From Argopecten irradians (taxonomy: Eukaryota > Mollusca > Bivalvia > Pectinida > Pectinidae): 64,000 nt of DNA. Positions within the stretch are counted from its first letter, which is position 1. Each line of letters starts with the position of its first letter. Location: NCBI RefSeq assembly GCF_041381155.1, contig NC_091143.1, forward strand, positions 22,905,695 to 22,969,694, in the 5' to 3' direction. This document shows positions 36,601-48,600 of the stretch, piece after piece. The translations under genes and the position numbers were made by a program. Below the pieces are notes generated by a model, which had not been told where the DNA came from, did not search any database, and saw only the letters and a program-made list of their open reading frames with translations.

Positions 36601-39600
36601 AGTACGGGAGCAGATGGTATCACCGGCAGTACGGGACAACAGGGCTTGACTGGCAGTACGGGAACACAGGGATTGACTGGCAGTACGGGAGCAGTGGGTG
36701 TCACTGGCGTTACGGGAGCGGATGGTGTCACCGGCAGTACAGGAGCAGATGGTATCACCGGTAGTACGGGAGCAGATGGTATCACCGGCAGTACGGGACA
36801 ACAGGGCTTGACTGGCAGTACGGGAACACAGGGATTGACTGGCGAGTACGGGAGCAGTGGGTGTCACTGGCGTTACGGGAGCGGATGGTGTCACCGGCAG
36901 TACAGGAGCAGATGGTATCACCGGTAGTACGGGAGCAGATGGTATCACCGGCAGTACGGGACAACAGGGCTTGACTGGCAGTACGGGAACACAGGGATTG
37001 ACTGGCAGTACGGGAGCAGTGGGTGTCACTGGCGTTACGGGAAGCGGATGACGGATGGTGTCACCGGCAGTACAGGAGCAGATGGTATCACCGGTAGTAC
37101 GGGAGCAGATGGTATCACCGGCAGTACGGGACAACAGGGCTTGACTGGCAGTACGGGAACACAGGGATTGACTGGCAGTACGGGAGCAGTGGGTGTCACT
37201 GGCGTTACGGGAGCGGATGGTGTCACCGGCAGTACAGGAGCAGATGGTATCACCGGTAGTACGGGAGCAGATGGTATCACCGGCAGTACGGGACAACAGG
37301 GCTTGACTGGCAGTACGGGAACACAGGGATTGACTGGCAGTACGGGAGCAGTGGGTGTCACTGGCGTTACGGGAGCGGATGGTGTCACCGGCAGTACAGG
37401 AGCAGATGGTATCACCGGTAGTACGGGAGCAGATGGTATCACCGGCAGTACGGGACAACAGGGCTTGACTGGCAGTACGGGAACACAGGGATTGACTGGC
37501 AGTACGGGAGCAGTGGGTGTCACTGGCGTTACGGGAGCGGATGGTGTCACCGGCAGTACAGGAGCAGATGGTATCACCGGTAGTACGGGAGCAGATGGTA
37601 TCACCGGCAGTACGGGACAACAGGGCTTGACTGGCAGTACGGGAACACAGGGATTGACTGGCAGTACGGGAGCAGTGGGTGTCACTGGCGTTACGGGAGC
37701 GGATGGTGTCACCGGCAGTACAGGAGCAGATGGTATCACCGGTAGTACGGGAGCAGATGGTATCACCGGCAGTACGGGACAACAGGGCTTGACTGGCAGT
37801 ACGGGAACACAGGGATTGACTGGCAGTACGGGAGCAGTGGGTGTCACTGGCGTTACGGGAGCGGATGGTGTCACCGGCAGTACAGGAGCAGATGGTATCA
37901 CCGGTAGTACGGGAGCAGATGGTATCACCGGCAGTACGGGACAACAGGGCTTGACTGGCAGTACGGGAACACAGGGATTGACTGGCAGTACGGGAGCAGT
38001 GGGTGTCACTGGCGTTACGGGAGCGGATGGTGTCACCGGCAGTACAGGAGCAGATGGTATCACCGGTAGTACGGGAGCAGATGGTATCACCGGCAGTACG
38101 GGACAACAGGGCTTGACTGGCAGTACGGGAACACAGGGATTGACTGGCAGTACGGGAGCAGTGGGTGTCACTGGCGTTACGGGAGCGGATGGTGTCACCG
38201 GCAGTACAGGAGCAGATGGTATCACCGGTAGTACGGGAGCAGATGGTATCACCGGCAGTACGGGACAACAGGGCTTGACTGGCAGTACGGGAACACAGGG
38301 ATTGACTGGCAGTACGGGAGCAGTGGGTGTCACTGGCGTTACGGGAGCGGATGGTGTCACCGGCAGTACAGGAGCAGATGGAACCAGGACCAGAAGTACG
38401 GGAGCAGATGGTATCACCGGCAGTACGGGACAACAGGGCTTGACTGGCAGTACGGGAACACAGGGATTGACTGGCAGTACGGGAGCAGTGGGTGTCACTG
38501 GCGTTACGGGAGCGGATGGTGTCACCGGCAGTACAGGAGCAGATGGTATCACCGGTAGTACGGGAGCAGATGGTATCACCGGCAGTACGGGACAACAGGG
38601 CTTGACTGGCAGTACGGGAACACAGGGATTGACTGGCAGTACGGGAGCAGTGGGTGTCACTGGCGTTACGGGAGCGGATGGTGTCACCGGCAGTACAGGA
38701 GCAGATGGTATCACCGGTAGTACGGGAGCAGATGGTATCACCGGCAGTACGGGACAACAGGGCTTGACTGGCAGTACGGGAACACAGGGATTGACTGGCA
38801 GTACGGGAGCAGTGGGTGTCACTGGCGTTACGGGAGCGGATGGTGTCACCGGCAGTACAGGAGCAGATGGTATCACCGGTAGTACGGGAGCAGATGGTAT
38901 CACCGGCAGTACGGGACAACAGGGCTTGACTGGCAGTACGGGAACACAGGGATTGACTGGCAGTACGGGAGCAGTGGGATCACTGGCGTTACGGGAGCGG
39001 ATGGTGTCACCGGCAGTACAGGAGCAGATGGTATCACCGGTAGTACGGGAGCAGATGGTATCACCGGCAGTACGGGACAACAGGGCTTGACTGGCAGTAC
39101 GGGAACACAGGGATTGACTGGCAGTACGGGAGCAGTGGGTGTCACTGGCGTTACGGGAGCACGATGGTAGTTCACGATCAGTACAGGAGCAGATGGTATC
39201 ACCGGTAGTACGGGAGCAGATGGTATCACCGGCAGTACGGGACAACAGGGCTTGACTGGCAGTACGGGAACACAGGGATTGACTGGCAGTACGGGGAGCA
39301 GTGGGTGTCACTGGCGTTACGGGAGCGGATGGTGTCACCGGCAGTACAGGAGCAGATGGTATCACCGGTAGTACGGGAGCAGATGGTATCACCGGCAGTA
39401 CGGGACAACAGGGCTTGACTGGCAGTACGGGAACACAGGGATTGACTGGCAGTACGGGAGCAGTGGGTGTCACTGGCGTTACGGGAGCGGATGGTGTCAC
39501 CGGCAGTACAGGAGCAGATGGTATCACCGGTAGTACGGGAGCAGATGGTATCACCGGCAGTACGGGACAACAGGGCTTGACTGGCAGTACGGGAACACAG

Positions 39601-42600
39601 GGATTGACTGGCAGTACGGGAGCAGTGGGTGTCACTGGCGTTACGGGAGCGGATGGTGTCACCGGCAGTACAGGAGCAGATGGTATCACCGGTAGTACGG
39701 GAGCAGATGGTATCACCGGCAGTACGGGACAACAGGGCTTGACTGGCAGTACGGGAACACAGGGATTGACTGGCAGTACGGGAGCAGTGGGTGTCACTGG
39801 CGTTACGGGAGCGGATGGTGTCACCGGCAGTACAGGAGCAGATGGTATCACCGGTAGTACGGGAGCAGATGGTATCACCGGCAGTACGGGACAACAGGGC
39901 TTGACTGGCAGTACGGGAACACAGGGATTGACTGGCAGTACGGGAGCAGTGGGTGTCACTGGCGTTACGGGAGCGGATGGTGTCACCGGCAGTACAGGAG
40001 CAGATGGTATCACCGGTAGTACGGGAGCAGATGGTATCACCGGCAGTACGGGACAACAGGGCTTGACTGGCAGTACGGGAACACAGGGATTGACTGGCAG
40101 TACGGGAGCAGTGGGTGTCACTGGCGTTACGGGAGCGGATGGTGTCACCGGCAGTACAGGAGCAGATGGTATCACCGGTAGTACGGGAGCAGATGGTATC
40201 ACCGGCAGTACGGGACAACAGGGCTTGACTGGCAGTACGGGAACACAGGGATTGACTGGCAGTACGGGAGCAGTGGGTGTCACTGGCGTTACGGGAGCGG
40301 ATGGTGTCACCGGCAGTACAGGAGCAGATGGTATCACCGGTAGTACGGGAGCAGATGGTATCACCGGCAGTACGGGACAACAGGGCTTGACTGGCAGTAC
40401 GGGAACACAGGGATTGACTGGCAGTACGGGAGCAGTGGGTGTCACTGGCGTTACGGGAGCGGATGGTGTCACCGGCAGTACAGGAGCAGATGGTATCACC
40501 GGTAGTACGGGAGCAGATGGTATCACCGGCAGTACGGGACAACAGGGCTTGACTGGCAGTACGGGAACACAGGGATTGACTGGCAGTACGGGAGCAGTGG
40601 GTGTCACTGGCGTTACGGGAGCGGATGGTGTCACCGGCAGTACAGGAGCAGATGGTATCACCGGTAGTACGGGAGCAGATGGTATCACCGGCAGTACGGG
40701 ACAACAGGGCTTGACTGGCAGTACGGGAACACAGGGATTGACTGGCAGTACGGGAGCAGTGGGTGTCACTGGCGTTACGGGAGCGGATGGTGTCACCGGC
40801 AGTACAGGAGCAGATGGTATCACCGGTAGTACGGGTAATTTGTTGGGAGGGGGGAGGGTGGGGGGGTAGGGGATTTGAATTCGTAATTTATTTTGACGTA
40901 TTTATTCTTTCGGTCACCCGATTTTACTTAAAATTATTGAAATATTCTTATTTCATTTCTTTGATTATGTGTTATATGAATTATTTACCGATTCATTTGC
41001 ATCAAGTTTTGCTTTAATTTGTGTTATAGGAGAGACTGGGCCTACTCCTACATGTAAGTATGATTTCATAAGGAAAATATTGAAATATATTTTTAATCGT
41101 AGTATCTATTGCTAGATTTGTGTTAAACAATCTTAAAGGGGCAATTCAGTCTAAGAGTACATTAAAATTTGCACATATTTCGGAAACGAACCAGTTCTAA
41201 CAGAAATTAGATTACATTGTAGTTGGTTTAACGGTGATATGCCAGAAAAGCTTACCGTAGTGAAATGTATGTGAAATGTTCTAACTCGCGTACTTTCCGC
41301 CATTACACATAGTGGTCGGATGTCTTGTATGGCGGAAACCTGACCCTTGCCAGTGTAGTAAAAAAAATTGTCTAGAACCACTCAAATTGCTCTTACAGTA
41401 GTGCGTTTATCTTCTTAGATGCATGTTCTTGTCTAAAAATAATTTCATCAACTCCTCAGGGGTTATGAATCGCATTTGTTCAACGTGCGTGACTTTGGCT
41501 CGGGTATGGGTACAGCGTACATGTTGTACCTGCTTAATCTTATTGATCAACGATTTGGAATTTCAACGGTATCAATCAAAATACTTAACAATGTCGTGAA
41601 ATTTGTCAATATTTCTTGTTATATGTTTCATAAGAAATGTAGAACAATACATTTTGATTCATGTCATGCTTCGTGGTTATGTAACAGAACTAGTCTCATT
41701 GAAGTGTCCCTTTAAGGTTTGGTGTAGGTCAGTTTGGGACAAAGACTATAGTATCAAATTCTGTCCGTAATATTGTAACATGAATACATTGTATAGTATT
41801 TCTATTTTTCCATGCTTCATTACTGCACAAATAGAATATTCTGTAGTTAGACATAGTTGTCTGCCCTTGTCAGTAGATATTAATTGTGGCGTTACGTGTT
41901 TGTGAACGTAACGTCAACTTTTCTAAGAAATCAATGTGAATTTCGTTCATTTAATCATTGATGATTTCATCGGGGTCTGAACGAAATTAAGGTATTAAGG
42001 TATACACGTATGTTTATAAATGCAGTTTTATGTTTTATGTGTTTTATACAGTGTATATTAACCATGAGTAAATACATTTCATTTCAAAATATTTTATTAA
42101 GTCATTCGATTTAACAAGGATTGGGCAGCAGGCTATGCCTATATAAGCCATCTCTCTGATGCGTAAATACTTTGAAGTGTTCTTTTTATGTATGTAAATC
42201 CGTGTACCAGATGGTATATATATGGTCAAGGACGATGTAGTCCTTGATATACTGTATATTCTTATAGCATATATTTCTGTCATTAGTTGGCCTTGTCGAT
42301 TTGTATATAGAAAGCTTGTATAGTGTAAACACATACATTAATTACGTTTATCAACACAATAGGAATAAAAAGAAAACAATTAAATCGAACACGGGCACTT
42401 TGTTTTGCGCCTTATTAATATGCTCGCGTAAACTAGAACACATATAATGAACTGCAACTTAGTATTTTCGAAAGTTTAATCGGTACTACAAGTGGAACTT
42501 TGAGCTATTTCCAGAATCTTTTGAAACTTTCATCTTAGATAAAAAAAACGCTATTAACAATGTCATAGAAAACAATCAACACAATTTTGACTTTGAAAAA

Positions 42601-45600
42601 TATATATAGCTCTTCCCAACATACCAATAAATCTCATATTAATTTTCAATTGTAAAAAAGGCGTTGAAAATATATATACTGTTCTTATTAAAAACGAAGT
42701 AATACCTATTTCACAAAATAAATGGAATCAAAATTTTCAAATTGATCGAGATGAATGGGGAAATATTTATAAACACAGCTCCAAACTTCAATGGTTACAA
42801 TTCCGAATTAATCACAGAATTCTAACTACAAAATCATATTGGTAAATCAAACAACAATCTATGTACTTTTTGTAAAAAATATCCAGAAACAATCATGTAT
42901 CAAATTTGATTGAACAATTAAGAATATCGATAATTACTAATAATTTATATAATTAAGTCTTAAATTTGAAAAACAAGATTTTATTTTCGGCAAATAAGAT
43001 GGTGCTTACTCTAATTTCCATGCTGAATAAACTGCAACTTAGTATTGTCGAAAGTAGAACTATTTCCGGAATCTTTTTCTCGCCTACAACCCAAACTCGC
43101 ATATTATGTTTTCGCATATTACAGAGTTATCTGCACTCGTAGGTAAATATTGATTGTGACGCCATGTGTTTGCGAGCGTAACGTCATAAATTTCCGAGAA
43201 AACTTTGTGAATTGCGCTCACAAACGTCACAATGTTTACTTACTCTATAATATGCAAATACGGAATAATCTGTAGGTAACGGTGTCGCCTCCGTGTGGTA
43301 ATTCGGTATCCCTTTGAGTGATAAAACTCGGAGACTTTCCATACCGACAGTTATTGCTTAAGGTTGTTTCCAATATTAGTTATTCATTGTTCTTAAACCT
43401 ATAGTTTTCTATTCTACGAGGGACAAGATAATTCACCTTCAATAACTTTGGATGAAATTTTAAGTAACTACAAAAAGTAACGAAAGAGTATTTTTATGCA
43501 TTCTAACGGTACTTTGGTGATTTTTGAGTATTGTATCATCGGTACACCGGATATTGCTACTTTGGTAAGTTGTGAAGGGTGCTGCCTTGGGCTGTCGAGA
43601 CATCATCACATTTGTAGACAAAACATATCTATTTTTTCTGCGAAGTGCCTAGGAATTTTTTATAAGCAAACTTCAATTGTATCGAATTGCCGCGGTCCCT
43701 TACTTCAGGATCGTGAGTTCTAAACCCGCAGCGGCTGCCAGGTACTAACCGGCTTTCAGCCAACTCCTAAACCTGGCACGTCCTCCATTGGCACTGGCGT
43801 TACATCAAATAAACAAGTATATGGATGTTTGTGGACATTGTGTAAGTGTGTTGTCCAATACAGCATCATCAGCATTGGCATCCCCTAAAATATCATACAC
43901 AGTAAGATAGGGGTCAAATTTGTATTGACTCAAGTTAATCATCTGATTCCGTGACTTTGTTTTTATGTGTTTGAGACTTGGTTCACATACACTGTGATTT
44001 ATGACGCTGTTATCAGTCTTAATCATTCTGTAGTAGTTTTAGACGCCAGTCTTTTGAAGTAGTAAACACCTATATATAGATGTATACAGATTGCCTGTAT
44101 TTATACATACATATTTTTGTTGTTGTGTACATAAACACATGCCATCATACGTGTCATTTTGTTGTAGTTGTTGACGCATGCACAGACGGTACCAATGGCG
44201 GATGTGCCCATACCTGTGTGAGTACCAGGAGTGGGGCCTATGTGTGTCTGTGTAACACTGGGTATGGGCTGGACTCGGACGGACACGACTGTTCCGATAT
44301 CGACGAGTGTACGGACTACGGACCTTGTGAACAAATCTGCACGAATACAGTGGGAAGTTTCCAGTGCAGTTGTCGATCTGGGTTTACACAAGATAGTATC
44401 ATCACCAGCACGTGCATTGGTAAGGCGCATTGAACACATGTAACGGTAAGGCTCACTAACAACGTGTAATGGTAAGGCGCATTGAACACATGTAACGGTA
44501 AGGCTCACTAACAACGTGTAATGGTAAGGCGCATTGAACACATGTAACGGTAAGGCTCACTAACAACGTGTAATGGTAAGGCGCATTGAACACATGTAAC
44601 GGTAAGGCTCACTAACAACGTGTAATGGTAAGGCGCATTAAACACGCATAAAAGTAAGGTCCAATGGACTATGATAAATAACTCGTTATAACAGAAAAAA
44701 GATAAAGGTCGTAGGCTGAATTCACCCTGACGTAAGACATAACAACATCCACACGTTACACACTTTTTATAACATAAAATGTATCGTTTATTTTCTAATA
44801 ACATATATTTATGTTTTTAAAAAAAGATTTGGTATCTTTTTCAAGCAATCTGTATTTTAACCTGTTTTAAAACAAATAACGAAAACCAGGCCTGGTACTT
44901 TATTATAGACGCTAATATTGACTTGACGGGGCAACGCAATCATTTGATATTAATTGGTAATTCGTTATATGCGAATTAATACATGAAACGTGAAACGGTA
45001 AGGCCCACTAAACACGTGTATTGATAAGGCCCACTGAGCACGTGCAACGGTTAAATACATATAACGGTGAGACAAACAAAACAGATATAATCGTAGGCAC
45101 TGTTACCATATGTAACGGTATGGCACGCAGGCGTAAAACACGTGTGTGTATAATGTTGAGGTGCATTAAACACATGAAACTCTTAGAAACTAACCATATA
45201 TGAGTTAAGCGTTTTAAACAAGTGATCGTATTATAGACTATCGGGTAACGTAGTCGAACATTTTGATCAAGTAGCTCAGACGTGGCAAAAACCATTATCT
45301 TACCCATGCCGAACAGCTACAGAGCTCCTTTGTGTTGTTACAGACGTGGACGAGTGTACCAACACCAGTCTGTGTACAGGGGGACAGACCTGTGTCAACT
45401 CCTATGGGAGTTACCACTGTTCAGCGTCCGCGTCTGGTATTGCCCCGGGGATACCGGGGGAGGAGGTGGAGGAGGAACAGGAGAGCAGAGTTTTCCTCAC
45501 ATGTATGTATACACACAGTGTAATACGTGAATTTGTGTTTTATTTTAAGGTGTATATATAACAACAATATTTCAAATAAAAAAATCGAATACCTGTAGTA

Positions 45601-48600
45601 TTTTGAGCAATTCCCCATTATTTACACTTTAATGCAATCCCACTTTGTAACCTTACCAAACGCAGCTGGCGTTCATCAGTGCATGGATTGCCATCCGCTT
45701 ATTTTGACGTTGTTGTCATTGTGACGTCACAATTTTCTGCCAGCGATCACGAAGATGGCTGAAATTGAATGAAGTGCTAGTTTGCAGTTATTATGGTTAT
45801 GAGAGGATGAATGCCAACTGGATAACTGTAAATTCAACATAAAGCGCTAGCGCACTTCATTGAATTTGCCGTTGTACAGTTGGCATTAATCCTTCAATAA
45901 TTGTCAACTGAATGCAGTTCAACGCTTAATCGGACAGCACTGGATAAGATTTCTAAAATTTCATCTGTGAAGCGTTCGTCTGTTTTAGTTGTTGACGCAT
46001 GCTCAGACCGCACCAAAGGCGGATGTGAGCACGTGTGCGCCACCACCAGAAATGGCGCCTACTACTGTCTGTGTCACGTGGGGTACAAACTGACCAGTAA
46101 CGGACACAACTGTTCGGATGTGGACGAGTGTACGGAGTACGGACCATGTGACCAGACGTGTACTAACACCCCCGGGACGTACACGTGCGGATGTCGGGAG
46201 GGATACGTACTGGACACAGACAACGTCACGTGTAACGGTGAGTAAACAGAACTTATTGATGTCCATTTTAGTATAGCTTTGACATCAAAGAAATTCCGTA
46301 TAACTTCTTATTACATCACATATCTATAAAACGATATAAGGTTTAAATGCTATGAAAAAACGTTCTACCATAAAGACTACTGTTTCTGGATACTTCACAA
46401 TGATACATACTATATCTATATTTCTTGCATCCATGATTTTAATAGCTATTGACGCATGCTCAGACGGTACCAATGGCGGATGTGAGCACGTTTGCGTTAC
46501 AAACAAGAATGGCGCCTATGACTGCGTATGTCACTTGGGGTATAGACTAGCCAATAACCTACGTAACTGTACGGACGTGGACGAGTGTACGGAGTACGGA
46601 CCATGTGACCAGACGTGTACTAACACCCCCGGGACGTACACGTGCGGATGTCGGGAGGGATACGTACTGGACACAGACAACGTCACGTGTAACGGTGAGT
46701 AAACAGAACTTATTGATGTCCATTTTAGTATAGCTTTGACATCAAAGAAATTCCGTATAACTTCTTATTACATCACATATCTATAAAACGATATAAGGTT
46801 TAAATGCTATGAAAAAACGTTCTACCATAAAGACTACTGTTTCTGGATACTTCACAATGATACATACTATATCTATATTTCTTGCATCCATGATTTTAAT
46901 AGCTATTGACGCATGCTCAGACGGTACCAATGGCGGATGTGAGCACGTTTGCGTTACAAACAAGAATGGCGCCTATGACTGCGTATGTCACTTGGGGTAT
47001 AGACTAGCCAATAACCTACGTAACTGTACGGACGTGGACGAGTGTACGGAGTACGGACCATGTGACCAGACGTGTACTAACACCCCCGGGACGTACACGT
47101 GCGGATGTCGGGAGGGATACGTACTGGACACAGACAACGTCACGTGTAACGGTGAGTAAACAGAACTTATTGATGTCCATTTTAGTATAGCTTTGACATC
47201 AAAGAAATCCCGTATAACTTCTTATTACATCACATATCTATAAAACGATATAAGGTTTAAATGCTATGAAAAAACGTTCTACCATAAAGACTACTGTTTC
47301 TGGATACTTCACGATGATACATACTATATCTATATTTCTTGCATCCATGATTTTAATAGCTATTGACGCATGCTCAGACGGTACCAATGGCGGATGTGAG
47401 CACGTTTGCGTTACAAACAAGAATGGCGCCTATGACTGCGTATGTCACTTGGGGTATAGACTAGCCAATAACCTGCGTAACTGTACGGACGTGGACGAGT
47501 GTACGGAGTACGGACCATGTGACCAGACGTGTACTAACACCCCCGGGACGTACACGTGCGGATGTCGGGAGGGATACGTACTGGACACAGACAACGTCAC
47601 GTGTAACGGTGAGTAAACAGAACTTATTGATGTCCATTTTAGTATAGCTTTGACATCAAAGAAATTCCGTATAACTTCTTATTACATCACATATCTATAA
47701 AACGATATAAGGTTTAAATGCTATGAAAAAACGTTCTACCATAAAGACTACTGTTTCTGGATACTTCACAATGATACATACTATATCTATATATTTCTTG
47801 CATCCATGATTTTAATAGCTATTGACGCATGCTTAGACGGTACCAATGGCGGATGTGAGCACGTTTGCGTTACAAACAAGAATGGCGCCTATGACTGCGT
47901 ATGTCACTTGGGGTATAGACTAGCCAATAACCTGCGTAACTGTACGGACGTGGACGAGTGTACGGAGTACGGACCATGTGACCAGACGTGTACTAACACC
48001 CCCGGGACGTACACGTGCGGATGTCGGGAGGGATACGTACTGGACACAGACAACGTCACGTGTAACGGTGAGTAAACAGAACTTATTGATGTCCATTTTT
48101 AGTATAGCTTTGACATCAAAGAAATTCCGTATAACTTCTTATTACATCACATATCTATAAAACGATATAAGGTTTAAATGCTATGAAAAAACGTTCTACC
48201 ATAAAGACTACTGTTTCTGGATACTTCACAATGATACATACTATATCTATATTTCTTGCATCCATGATTTTAATAGCTATTGACGCATGCTCAGACGGTA
48301 CCAATGGCGGATGTGAGCACGTTTGCGTTACAAACAAGAATGGCGCCTATGACTGCGTATGTCACTTGGGGTATAGACTAGCCAATAACCTACGTAACTG
48401 TACGGACGTGGACGAGTGTACGGAGTACGGACCATGTGACCAGACGTGTACTAACACCCCCGGGACGTACACGTGCGGATGTCGGGAGGGATACGTACTG
48501 GACACAGACAACGTCACGTGTAATGGTGAGTAAACAGAACGATATACATCATGTATCTAAGCTCAAGGATATAGTTAAGAACTTCGTATATGATATAACT

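Noticed and set aside
36493..38919. 808-codon minus-strand ORF rich in Cys/Ser/Arg/Thr
   Set aside because: Another shadow frame of the same array; its frame flips at the known indels and it has no independent support.
37035..40823. 1,262-codon minus-strand ORF rich in Pro/Val/Ala/Ser/Thr ([13 protein letters not shown] repeats)
   Set aside because: It is the complement of the 162-bp collagen-like unit, which lacks stops in several frames. The plus frame has perfect Gly-X-Y, matching splice sites and a downstream in-register micro-exon; the minus frame has none of these.
46324..48337. Identical 60-codon minus-strand ORFs and 116-codon ATG-led plus ORFs repeated every 457 bp
   Set aside because: The minus ORFs are antisense shadows of EGF exons. 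The plus ORFs begin inside introns and are explained by the spliced exons.
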